A stretch of 64,000 nt of DNA from Gammaproteobacteria bacterium (GTDB taxonomy: Bacteria; Pseudomonadota; Gammaproteobacteria; Burkholderiales; Burkholderiaceae_C), in assembly GCA_018828125.1 (NCBI GenBank), contig JAHJWB010000023.1, positions 353,532-417,531 of the forward strand. Direction: 5' to 3'. Of the stretch, positions 56,818 to 64,000 are shown piece by piece. Position 1 is the stretch's first letter, and every line of letters starts with the position of its first letter. Both the position numbers and the translations under genes were made by a program. The notes beneath the pieces were generated by a model. That model made no database searches and was not told where the DNA came from. It saw nothing but the letters and a program-made list of their open reading frames with translations.

Positions 56818-58491
56818 ATGGCACACGAACCCATCGCTACGCGCGGCACCGGCTTTGGCCTGGGGCTGCGCACGCAACACTACGCTGATTTCCTGGAACG
56901 AAAACAGCCGCTGGACTGGCTGGAAATCATCACCGATAACTACCTCATCGACGGCGGCAAGCCGCTGGCCATGCTCGACGCCATTCGGTGCGACTACCCG
57001 GTGGCCATGCATGGCGTTGCGATGTCGATTGGCGCAGCGCAGGGGGTGGATCTGCCGTATTTGCAGCGCGTGAAAGCGCTGGCCGACCGCATTGAGCCGC
57101 TGTGGGTGTCCGACCATTTGTGCTGGACGGGCCCCGGCCCTGAGCAGCTGCACGACCTGTACCCACTGCCCTATACCGATGACTCCGCACGGCATGTGAT
57201 TGCGCAAATCCGCCGCGCGCAAGACGTGCTCGGCCGCAGGCTGGTGCTGGAGAACGTGTCGAGCTACATCCGCTACCGGCACGACAGCGCGAGCGAATGG
57301 CAGTTTCTGGCCCACATTGCGCAAGAGGCCGACTGCCTGCTGCTGGTGGATGTGAACAACATCTACGTGAGCAGCGTGAACCATGGCTTTGACCCGCTGA
57401 CCTACCTGCACGCCCTGCCCGCGCACCGCGTGCAGCAGATTCACCTGGCCGGGCACTCTGACAACGGCGACCACATCATCGACACCCACGACCACCCGGT
57501 GTCGCAGCCGGTGTGGGACTTGTACGCCCAGGCCTGCCAGCGCTTCGGTGCCGTGGCAGCCATGATCGAGCGCGACGACCACATTCCGCCGCTGTCGGAG
57601 CTGCTGGATGAATTGACCGTTGCCCGGCGCATTGCCGCCGAGCATGTGGCACCACCCGAACCGGCTTCGATAACTTCCATCACGCTAACCTCTACGGCGG
57701 ACGCCATCGGGCTGGCGGCGGTGCAGCGCCACTTTGCCAACAACGTCCTGGCAGATGTGTTGCCACCCGAAACGCCCGCCGACCCCATCACCGGTCGTCT
57801 GTCCATCTACCACCATGCTTACCGCGCGCGGCTGGCCGAGGTCCTGGCAGACACCTACGCCAAGACCTACCTTTACATGGGATCGGACACCTTCGACGTG
57901 CATGCGCGCGACTATGCCGTGGCCCACCCGCCCAACACGCGCAGCCTGAACCGTTATGGCGAAGGCCTGGTGGATGCACTGCGCCAGCAGTACCCGGGCA
58001 ACCCCGAGCTGCATGAGCTGGCGCAACTGGACTGGGACCTGCGCACCCGGTTTGATGGTGCGGATGTGCCGGTGCTCGACCTGGACGATGCGCAGGGATC
58101 GGCAGACTGGACCACGCGCGCCGAAGTGATGCACCCCAGCGCCTTGCTGCGCACGGTGACCACCAACGTGGTGAGCATGTGGAACGCCATCCACAGCGAC
58201 GACGAGGTACCCGAGGCTGTGGCGCTGCCCGCGCCTGCCACACTGCTGGTATGGCGCAAGGGGTACCAGCCGCACTTTCAGACGCTCGACGGGCCGCAGG
58301 CCGCATGGGTGCAACGCCTGCAGGCTGGGGATTCGGTGCAGCGCGCTTGCGCCGCGGTGCTGGAAGCGGGGCGTTGGGATGGCGACGCTGCCGCGCTGAG
58401 TCAATGGCTGGCGCAGTTGTTGAACGATGGCCTGGTGCGTGCAGAAGTTGCGCCCCGGCAGGCAGCAGGGTCGCCCGCGCCCCGCCCGTAG
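56818..58491 (+). CDS. Fused bufferin maturase: MNIO/DUF692 (BufB) joined to DUF2063 partner (BufC)
   Basis: 557 residues. Residues 1-280 are a DUF692/MNIO iron oxygenase: GTGFGLGLRTQHYADFLE, LDWLEIITDNYL, metal-ligand candidates His65 (AMHGVAMS), Glu145 (LVLENVSSY), Asp178 and Asn180 (VDVNNIYVS), His209 (IHLAGHSD), His224 (DTHDHPV) and Glu251 (MIERDDHIP). After a short linker (about 280-298), residues 299-545 are a DUF2063 protein: VQRHFANNVLADVLPP, LSIYHHAYRARLAEVLADTY. In most bufferin operons these are separate genes bufB and bufC; DUF2063 recruits the precursor. Here they form one chain, with no stop or frameshift between them. Downstream lies mnmA, 30 bases away. Confidence 0.9.
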   Translation: MAHEPIATRGTGFGLGLRTQHYADFLERKQPLDWLEIITDNYLIDGGKPLAMLDAIRCDYPVAMHGVAMSIGAAQGVDLPYLQRVKALADRIEPLWVSDHLCWTGPGPEQLHDLYPLPYTDDSARHVIAQIRRAQDVLGRRLVLENVSSYIRYRHDSASEWQFLAHIAQEADCLLLVDVNNIYVSSVNHGFDPLTYLHALPAHRVQQIHLAGHSDNGDHIIDTHDHPVSQPVWDLYAQACQRFGAVAAMIERDDHIPPLSELLDELTVARRIAAEHVAPPEPASITSITLTSTADAIGLAAVQRHFANNVLADVLPPETPADPITGRLSIYHHAYRARLAEVLADTYAKTYLYMGSDTFDVHARDYAVAHPPNTRSLNRYGEGLVDALRQQYPGNPELHELAQLDWDLRTRFDGADVPVLDLDDAQGSADWTTRAEVMHPSALLRTVTTNVVSMWNAIHSDDEVPEAVALPAPATLLVWRKGYQPHFQTLDGPQAAWVQRLQAGDSVQRACAAVLEAGRWDGDAAALSQWLAQLLNDGLVRAEVAPRQAAGSPAPRP

Positions 58492-58521
58492 CGCGCTCCC
58501 CCCAGCGCCGATAATCCAAGG

Positions 58522-59649
58522 ATGAGCAGCAAGCAAAGAGTCGTCGTGGGGCTGAGCGGCGGGGTCGATTCGGCCGTCACCGCCCACCTTTTGAAGCAAC
58601 AAGGCCACGAAGTGGTCGGCATCTTCATGAAGAACTGGGAAGACGACGACGACAGCGAGTACTGCTCGTCCAACATCGACTTTGTGGACGCCGCTGCGGT
58701 GGCCGACGTGATCGGGATCGAGATCGAGCACGTCAACTTTGCCGCCGACTACAAGGACCGCGTATTCGCCGAGTTTCTGCGCGAATACCAGGCGGGCCGC
58801 ACCCCCAACCCCGATGTGCTGTGCAACGCCGAGATCAAGTTCAAGGCCTTCTTGGACCACGCCATGCGCCTGGGGGCCGAGAAGATCGCCACGGGGCACT
58901 ACGCCCGCGTCCGGCAGAACACCGCTTCAGGCCTGTTCGAGCTGCTCAAGGGGCTGGACCCGAGCAAAGACCAAAGCTACTTTTTGCACCGCCTGAACCA
59001 GGCGCAGCTGTCCAAGACGCTGTTCCCTGTAGGCGAACTGCAAAAGACCGAGGTGCGACGCATTGCCGAAGAAATCAAACTGCCCAACGCCAAGAAGAAG
59101 GATTCGACCGGCATCTGTTTCATCGGTGAACGGCCGTTCCGCGAGTTCTTGAACCGCTACATCAGCCACGCGCCCGGCCCCATTCAAGACGAGCGGGGGC
59201 GCACCTTGGCCCAGCATGTAGGGCTCAGCTTCTACACGCTGGGCCAGCGCCAGGGCCTGGGTATTGGCGGGGTGAAGGAAAAAGGTGCACAACGCGGCGG
59301 TGGCGCGCACGAGCCGTGGTTTGTGGCCCGCAAGGACATTGCCAAGAACACCCTGCGCGTGGTGCAAGGGCATGACCACCCCTGGCTGCAGTCGCATCGC
59401 CTGGTAGCGCAGGACGTGAGCTGGTGTGCTGGTCATGCGCCCGCGCCAGGTGCCTATGCCGCCAAGACGCGCTACCGCCAGCAAGATGCCGCCTGCTCGC
59501 TGCAGGCTGCACCCGAGGGCTTTGCGCTGCAGTTCCCCGAGGCCCAGTGGGCCGTGACGCCCGGGCAGAGCGCGGTGCTGTACGACGGTGAGGTGTGCCT
59601 GGGAGGCGGCGTGATTGCCACGGTGGACGGCCTCGCGCCGTCGTCGTAG
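58522..59649 (+). CDS. mnmA: tRNA-specific 2-thiouridylase MnmA
   Basis: 375 residues. MnmA thiolates U34 of Lys, Glu and Gln tRNAs with sulfur relayed from cysteine desulfurase. The PP-loop is [18 protein letters not shown]. The two catalytic cysteines are in [12 protein letters not shown] and [13 protein letters not shown]. The GHYAR and SKDQSYFL motifs are present, and the C-terminal beta-barrel follows. Length is typical. It follows the bufferin enzyme closely but is a housekeeping gene and probably has its own promoter. Confidence 0.96.
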   Translation: MSSKQRVVVGLSGGVDSAVTAHLLKQQGHEVVGIFMKNWEDDDDSEYCSSNIDFVDAAAVADVIGIEIEHVNFAADYKDRVFAEFLREYQAGRTPNPDVLCNAEIKFKAFLDHAMRLGAEKIATGHYARVRQNTASGLFELLKGLDPSKDQSYFLHRLNQAQLSKTLFPVGELQKTEVRRIAEEIKLPNAKKKDSTGICFIGERPFREFLNRYISHAPGPIQDERGRTLAQHVGLSFYTLGQRQGLGIGGVKEKGAQRGGGAHEPWFVARKDIAKNTLRVVQGHDHPWLQSHRLVAQDVSWCAGHAPAPGAYAAKTRYRQQDAACSLQAAPEGFALQFPEAQWAVTPGQSAVLYDGEVCLGGGVIATVDGLAPSS

Positions 59650-59675
59650 TGTCCAGAGCGGAGAGCCCGGAGTTA

Positions 59676-59740
59676 CGATTTGCTATGAATTGGTGAGCGC
59701 ATGATGCTTATGGATAAAGCGCTACAGCCTGTTTTGACTT
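59676..59740 (-). repeat. Family A palindromic repeat, copy 11 (decayed)
   Basis: On the minus strand AAAACAGGCTGTAGCGCTTT-ATCCATAAGC matches the left arm of the unit; the right arm is diverged. The end is GCGCTCACCAATTCATAGC. It lies after mnmA. Confidence 0.7.
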
Positions 59741-59761
59741 AATTTTTTACGCCCTCACAAG

Positions 59762-59795
59762 AAAAGGCCGAAGCGGGTATCGCTTCGGCCTTTTC
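59762..59795. terminator. Bidirectional rho-independent terminator
   Basis: AAAAGGCCGAAGCG and CGCTTCGGCCTTTT form a 14-base stem with a 5-base loop, with A- and T-runs on both sides. It is shared by mnmA (plus) and the convergent Bax-inhibitor-like gene (minus). Confidence 0.92.
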
Positions 59796-59816
59796 TGTTA
59801 GCGGGTGTCGCCCGAA

Positions 59817-60530
59817 TCAATCGTCGCTGGTCGCCAGACTGATCAGAATGCGCAGCACATACCAGAGCATGAGCGCGATGGACGCAAACAGATGCAGTGC
59901 AGCGCCGGCGGGGCGGTCGGCGGGGTAGTCGCGGATGATGCGCGAGGTGTCGTACAGCACGCAGGCGCCCGCAAACAGCACCATGATTCCGGAGAACCAG
60001 ATCCCGAGCTTGAAGCCGAAGATGGCGCCCGCAATGATGGTGCCCAGCGCCACCAGGCCACCCACCTTCAGGATGCCGCCCAGGAACGAGAAGTCGGTCT
60101 TGGTGGTGAATGCCGTCCAGGTCAGCGCCCCCACCAGCAGCAGTGTGATGAAGGCCGCTGACCCAATGGCGCCGGGTGCCACGATCTGCGCGATACCGAA
60201 CATCGGCGCGAAGATGAGGCCTTCTGCCAGCACATAAATGCCCAGGCCCATCAGCTGCGTCTGTGGGTTGTCGGAGTTGTCGGCCAGGTGCGACGCCAGC
60301 CAGCCCACCAGCATGAAGGCGCCCATGACGCCCAGCCAGAGGAACTTGTTGCCGCTGCCCAGCAGCATCTTGGCCGTGGTGCCCGAGAAGCCCGACACCA
60401 TCAGCACGGCAGACAGCAGCACGAACGCGACCATCGCCACGCCCAGGTGTTTATAGGTAGAGACGATGAAGTCGCGCCGCTCGAACGGTGCGCCTTCGGG
60501 CGTCGAGGGGGTCAATACGTTGGGATTCAT
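59817..60530 (-). CDS. Bax inhibitor-1/YccA-family membrane protein
   Basis: 237 residues from ATG 60528-60530, preceded by GGAGGAAG. Seven membrane helices fit the BI-1 fold; features include RRDFIVSTYKHLGVAMVAFV, FAPMFGIAQIVAPGAIGSAA and a C-terminal LFASIALMLWYVLRIL. Relatives YccA and BsYetJ interact with FtsH and leak Ca2+, respectively. The upstream DUF3592 gene is on the same strand 88 bases away and may be co-transcribed. Confidence 0.92.
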   Translation of the reverse strand: MNPNVLTPSTPEGAPFERRDFIVSTYKHLGVAMVAFVLLSAVLMVSGFSGTTAKMLLGSGNKFLWLGVMGAFMLVGWLASHLADNSDNPQTQLMGLGIYVLAEGLIFAPMFGIAQIVAPGAIGSAAFITLLLVGALTWTAFTTKTDFSFLGGILKVGGLVALGTIIAGAIFGFKLGIWFSGIMVLFAGACVLYDTSRIIRDYPADRPAGAALHLFASIALMLWYVLRILISLATSDD

Positions 60531-60618
60531 GGTTTCTTCTTCCTCCGTTGGTTTTTTGAATGTGGGGAGGAGCCCGGCGCGCGCGGTCCTCCCTCCCTCT
60601 CTTTTCTTAAAACTGAAA

Positions 60619-61191
60619 TCAGGCTGCGGCCAGGTGCGCTTCGTGCGCAGCACGCAGCTTGCGGTTGGACCACACGCCCGCCGCGCCAATCAGCGTGAGG
60701 AAGATCGCAAAAATCCATGTGCCCGCACCGCTGAAGGTCTTGGCCGACGACGCCGCTTCGGCCTGCATGCGCTGCTGGGTGGTTTCATAGCGGATCACGG
60801 CCTCGCCGTCGACAGACACCTCGTACACCACGTCGTGGTCGCTGGAGTCCACCAGCGCGGTGATCTTTTCGTCTATGAGATTGCCCACCAGTTGCTGGGG
60901 CGTGCTGTGGTCAATGCGCAGTTTGCGCACTTCAGCGCCGGTGGCCTCGGGCTGCACGCTGATTTCGTAGTATTTCTTGGTGGTGCGGCGCTTGCGCTTG
61001 ACGGTGATTTCAGCCGCCTGCGTGACCGTGCCCGACACCGTCTGCAGGCTCTCGCGTGCGGCGTAGGCGTGGTCGCCGTCGGCCTTCCATCCGCTGTACA
61101 CCGACAGCGCAATCAGGCCGGGTCCGGCCAGTAGCAGCAGCCACGCATAGCCGGTGATGAAAATCAAAATTTTGCGAACGAATCCTGGCAT
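60619..61191 (-). CDS. DUF3592-like membrane protein
   Basis: 190 residues from ATG 61189-61191, with AGAGGGA 7 bases upstream. A first helix (ILIFITGYAWLLLLAGPGLIALSVYSGW), a periplasmic beta-rich region (SGTVTQAAEITVKRKRRTTK, YYEISVQPE) and a second helix near the C-terminus (WIFAIFLTLIGAAGVWSN). The SGTV...KYYEI pattern with two flanking helices is that of DUF3592 proteins. Function unknown. Confidence 0.75.
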   Translation of the reverse strand: MPGFVRKILIFITGYAWLLLLAGPGLIALSVYSGWKADGDHAYAARESLQTVSGTVTQAAEITVKRKRRTTKKYYEISVQPEATGAEVRKLRIDHSTPQQLVGNLIDEKITALVDSSDHDVVYEVSVDGEAVIRYETTQQRMQAEAASSAKTFSGAGTWIFAIFLTLIGAAGVWSNRKLRAAHEAHLAAA

Positions 61192-61583
61192 GGCTATCCC
61201 TCTCTCTTTGTTGAATATTGATTTTTTGAACCGAGAATTGCCGCCCGGTTTTGCGTAACGCCGGGCCGACAAGCCCGCGATGATCCGCGAGATTGGCGTA
61301 TCGGATGTAAGAAAGTGTTGGCTTCGTCGCGCGAGCGCCGCACTGGACAAAGTGGAGGGGTGCGACTGCCACGACCCCGTGTAAAAGGCACCCGCCAGGG
61401 TGCGTTTTGAGCCGTGCCGATGTGCGAGACTTCGACGGTAGCGGTGTTACCGGGCGCTACGTTTTCGTCGATCGCTTGGGATTGCAAACAACAGTGGCGG
61501 GGATGGAATCCTGTAGGCAGTCTCCTCAGCGTTATCGCGGTCTTGCTGCTGTCACGTTGGTGGTGCCAGCCAGGTCCGGGCCC
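61192..61583. other. Intergenic region with no supported gene
   Basis: About 390 bases between the DUF3592 gene and the end of ssb. Short frames occur on both strands but none shows a family signature or a ribosome binding site. The promoter of the DUF3592 gene is expected here. Confidence 0.5.
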
Positions 61584-61610
61584 AAAAAAAGCCCTCGGCA
61601 AACGCGGAGG
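61584..61610 (-). terminator. Probable terminator of ssb
   Basis: On the minus strand CCTCCGC-GTTT-GCCGAGG forms an imperfect stem followed by GCTTTTTTTGGG. It lies about 55 bases after the ssb stop. Confidence 0.55.
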
Positions 61611-61664
61611 ACTTGTGGGCGGATGGTGGGGCCATCCCCATCCATCCCGGTGCGATGTACCGAC

Positions 61665-62228
61665 TTAGAACGGAATGTCGTCGTCCATGTCATCAAACCC
61701 CGAAGCCGCACGCGGTGCCTGGGCGGCTGGCGCGGGCGCTGGGCGGGCAGCAGGGGCTGCCATAGGGCGCGGTGGAGGGGCAGCGCGACGTGGCGCCTGG
61801 TCGTAGCCGCCTTGTTGGTCGCCCCCGCCGCCGTAACCACCACCGTCGTCATAGCCGCCACCTTGCTGGCCGCCGCCTTGTCCGCCCATGCCTTGGCGGC
61901 CACCCAGCATCTGCATCTGGTCCGCGCGGATTTCGGTGCTGTATTTTTCAACGCCGCTCTGGTCGGTCCACTTGCGGGTGCGCAGGCTGCCTTCGACATA
62001 CACCTGCGAGCCCTTGCGCAGGTATTGGCCCACGATTTCGGCCAAGCGGCCGTTAAAAACCACGCGGTGCCACTCGGTGGCTTCCTTCATCTCGCCCGAC
62101 TGCTTGTCTTTCCACTTGTCGGTGGTGGCAATCGTCACGTTGGCCACCTGATCGCCGCTGGGGAACGTGCGCATTTCAGGGTCGCGGCCGAGATTGCCGA
62201 CGATGATGACTTTGTTGATGGATGCCAT
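61665..62228 (-). CDS. ssb: Single-stranded DNA-binding protein
   Basis: 187 residues. The OB-fold N-terminal domain ([56 protein letters not shown]) binds ssDNA as a tetramer. A Gly/Gln-rich linker then Pro/Ala-rich stretch leads to the acidic tip DDMDDDIPF, which recruits repair and replication proteins. Length and architecture are standard. The MFS gene upstream on the same strand is the usual beta-proteobacterial neighbour. Confidence 0.97.
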   Translation of the reverse strand: MASINKVIIVGNLGRDPEMRTFPSGDQVANVTIATTDKWKDKQSGEMKEATEWHRVVFNGRLAEIVGQYLRKGSQVYVEGSLRTRKWTDQSGVEKYSTEIRADQMQMLGGRQGMGGQGGGQQGGGYDDGGGYGGGGDQQGGYDQAPRRAAPPPRPMAAPAARPAPAPAAQAPRAASGFDDMDDDIPF

Positions 62229-62342
62229 GGTGGTTGTGCCTTTTCAGTAACGAGGAAGCGCCGGATTTCGAGGGGGTTTCCGAGCGCCAAACGCGCCATT
62301 GTGCCGCAACTGCGGCTGCGTTGAACCTCTTGGGGCGGCTGC

Positions 62343-63521
62343 TCAGTGGCCGCCGCGCCCAGTGGGCTGCAGGGGCCAGGTCAGCACCAGCCACAGCGCC
62401 GTGAGCGCTGTGGTGGTCGCAAACAGGCCGGGCGCGCCCGCCCATTTGACCAGCGCGCCACCCAGCGCCCCACCCGCAAACAGGCCCAGCGACTGCAAGG
62501 TGTTGTAGCTGCCCAGCGCCGCACCGCGCAGGGTCGCAGGCGCCATGCGCGAGACCAGGCTGGGCTGGCTGGCCTCCAGCGCGTTGAACCCGCAAAAGAA
62601 CACAAACATCAGCGGTCCCAGCACCCACAGGCTTGGCGCCACGCCACGGGCCGCCAGAGCGCCCAGCCCGATCTGGACGACCAGGATCAGCGCAATCGCC
62701 CCCAGCAGTGCTGCCCGCAGACGCCCCGCACGCTCTAAGGCAAACAGGCCGCCCATGGCGCCAAACGACAGCACCACAGCGGGCAAGTAGACCTGCCAGT
62801 GGTGGTCTTTGCTCAGCCCCGCCTGCACCAGCAACGCAGGCACCGCCACCCACATCGACAACTGCACCGTGTGCAGCACAAACACGCCCAGATTCAGGCG
62901 CAGCAAATCGGGGTGGGCCCACACATCGGCCAAGCGGCCGCGGGGGGCATTTTTGTGCAGCGCAGGTTCGGCTGGCACCCACCACACCACGACCGCCACG
63001 CCCACCAGCGCCAGCGCACACGTCAGGCCAAACAGACCGGCCAGCCCGATGTGCGCCGTCAGCACCGGCGCCGCCACCAAGGCCACCGCAAACATCAGCC
63101 CAATGCTGCCGCCCACCAGTGCCATGGCCTTGGTGCGCACGCCATCGCGCGTCTGGTCGGCCAGTAGCGCGGTCACGGCCGCAGACACTGCCCCCGCGCC
63201 CTGCAGCGCGCGTCCCAACAGCAGCCCAGTCAACGAATCCGCCAGTGCTGCCAGCAGACTGCCCCCGGCAAATACCAGCAGGCCCAGCACGATGACCCGC
63301 TTGCGCCCGAAACGGTCGGAGGCCATGCCCAAAGGCAGCTGCAGCAGCGCCTGCGTCAGGCCATAGATACCCATCGCCAGCCCCACCAGCGCGGGGTCGT
63401 CACCGCCGGGGTACTTGCGCGCTTCCAGTGCAAAAACAGGCAGCACCAGGAACAGGCCCAGCATGCGCAGCGCAAAGATCAGCGCTAGGCTGACGCTGGA
63501 GCGGCGCTCCAGCGGGGTCAT
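62343..63521 (-). CDS. MFS transporter linked to ssb
   Basis: About 392 residues from ATG 63519-63521 (MTPLERRSSVSLALIFALRM); an ATG at 63548 is an alternative. Twelve predicted helices; the MFS loop motif after helix 2 is GMASDRFGRKRVIVLGLL, and the helix 4 region is LLGRALQGAGAVSAAVTALL. This transporter is conserved between uvrA and ssb in many Burkholderiales; uvrA is not seen upstream here. Substrate unknown. Confidence 0.9.
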   Translation of the reverse strand: MTPLERRSSVSLALIFALRMLGLFLVLPVFALEARKYPGGDDPALVGLAMGIYGLTQALLQLPLGMASDRFGRKRVIVLGLLVFAGGSLLAALADSLTGLLLGRALQGAGAVSAAVTALLADQTRDGVRTKAMALVGGSIGLMFAVALVAAPVLTAHIGLAGLFGLTCALALVGVAVVVWWVPAEPALHKNAPRGRLADVWAHPDLLRLNLGVFVLHTVQLSMWVAVPALLVQAGLSKDHHWQVYLPAVVLSFGAMGGLFALERAGRLRAALLGAIALILVVQIGLGALAARGVAPSLWVLGPLMFVFFCGFNALEASQPSLVSRMAPATLRGAALGSYNTLQSLGLFAGGALGGALVKWAGAPGLFATTTALTALWLVLTWPLQPTGRGGH

Positions 63522-63792
63522 GACTGTACTGGGAGAAGGGGGCCGCATTGCGGCAGCGGCTGACAAGGAAGAAGAATCCGGCACGGTGTGCGCTAAGGCC
63601 CGAGGAAGCAAAACCGGGATTTTCGCCCATTGGGCGCCAAAGCGCCGATGGGCCCGCCATCCGTTTCGCCAGCGGCTGCCCTGTCACTGATGTGGGACCC
63701 TCCATATCCTCCTGCGCAGACGTTGATGAGCGCCAAGCATGGAAAGACTCGCGGTGGCTGTCCTGCCGGCACGCGTCACCAGCAATCTCAAG
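63522..63792. other. Intergenic region upstream of the MFS gene
   Basis: No supported gene. It should contain the promoter for the MFS-ssb unit; no clear -35/-10 pair could be picked by eye. The usual divergent uvrA start is not present. Confidence 0.5.
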
Positions 63793-63848
63793 GTCAAAAC
63801 TGCTTTCTGCGCTTATTGGACAAGCGCAGAAAGCTATTGTTTTTGAAA
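63793..63848 (+). repeat. Family A palindromic repeat, copy 12
   Basis: TCAAAACTGCTTTCTGCGCTT-ATTGGACA-AGCGCAGAAAGCTATTGTTTTTGAA. Compensated changes (TTTCTGCGCTT with AAGCGCAGAAA) keep the dyad. Confidence 0.85.
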
Positions 63849-63877
63849 TGGGTAGTGCCTGCTTGTGCGCACGCCAT

Positions 63878-64000
63878 TTACCCCCTGGCCAGACTCCGCT
63901 GCCTGAGCCAGCCCAGGAACCCCAACACCGCCGACAGCAGCCCCAAGGCCCAAGGTGCATCCACAGGAATTGCAACCGCACCGCCCCCGACTGGTCCGGC
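63878..64000 (-). CDS. C-terminus of a surface protein with a PEP/IPTL-CTERM-like sorting tail (partial)
   Basis: The last 40 codons of a minus-strand gene whose 5' part is beyond the window. The tail reads VAIPVDAPWALGLLSAVLGF followed by LGWLRQRSLARG and TAA at 63878-63880. A short I-P-x motif, one hydrophobic helix and a basic end are the three parts of exosortase/archaeosortase-type sorting signals (IPTL-CTERM class in beta-proteobacteria). A Gly-rich stretch precedes it. The protein is probably exported, cleaved by an exosortase, and released or anchored. The identity of the main domain cannot be seen. Confidence 0.7.
   Translation of the reverse strand, partial: AGPVGGGAVAIPVDAPWALGLLSAVLGFLGWLRQRSLARG

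Overview
The window is a high-GC chromosomal segment from a beta-proteobacterium of the order Burkholderiales, most likely a Comamonadaceae member close to Acidovorax. The evidence is the lptD-surA-ksgA block, an MFS transporter beside ssb, orphan Bug/TctC receptors with divergent LysR regulators, and a roughly 45-base palindromic repeat (here family A, 12 copies) whose core reads CTAGCGCTTAT-TGG-ATAAGCGCTAG. A second GC-rich repeat (family B, 4 copies) is also present. No rRNA, tRNA, CRISPR array, insertion sequence or prophage was recognised.

Layout. 1-8.6 kb: YidB-like protein (partial), an M20 peptidase broken by one amber codon, a LysR regulator, two MFS transporters, an SRAP-domain protein lacking the usual Cys2, a DUF3617 protein and a diguanylate cyclase. 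8.7-15.6 kb: rsmE, an AmgK-like sugar kinase (frameshifted and carrying an in-frame family B insertion), then lptD-surA-ksgA for outer-membrane and ribosome assembly. 15.8-17.1 kb: a secreted barnase-type RNase with its barstar. 17.2-19.6 kb: malic enzyme maeB. 19.8-27.3 kb: ureidoglycolate lyase, convergent with an amidase at the end of a five-gene dipeptide/oligopeptide-type ABC importer operon. 27.5-31.5 kb: omega-amino-acid aminotransferase and mmsA with a divergent LysR regulator (beta-alanine or related amino acid catabolism).

31.6-46.3 kb: a short flagellar-rod-like protein, a DUF2061 protein, then a four-gene cassette (SPFH/SHOCT, DUF4178 double zinc ribbon, DUF350, membrane-fused aminopropyltransferase) that looks like a membrane or polyamine-linked stress system. 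After it comes an MHYT-PAS hybrid histidine kinase overlapping an HD-GYP response regulator, then a Tat-exported FAD oxidase, an L,D-transpeptidase and a MATE pump. 46.5-54.3 kb: TonB receptor, secreted esterase-like phytase protein, gamma-glutamyltransferase with a Bug receptor and a divergent LysR. 54.4-64 kb: riboflavin synthase, GNAT, Nudix, a bufferin-type metallophore locus, mnmA, Bax-inhibitor-like and DUF3592 membrane proteins, ssb, MFS, and the C-terminal sorting tail of a surface protein cut by the window end.

The most notable system is the bufferin locus at 56.25-58.5 kb. A six-cysteine secreted precursor (BufA2-like) is followed by a single polypeptide that fuses the MNIO/DUF692 modifying enzyme (BufB) to its DUF2063 partner (BufC). 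It sits behind a near-perfect GTAACC-N16-CGAA element of the ECF sigma type linked to heavy-metal stress. Second is the SPFH-DUF4178-DUF350-aminopropyltransferase cassette. The two repeat families deserve attention because they enter coding sequences in frame: two family A copies lie in the FAD oxidase, and one family B copy with a 15-base flanking duplication lies in the sugar kinase.
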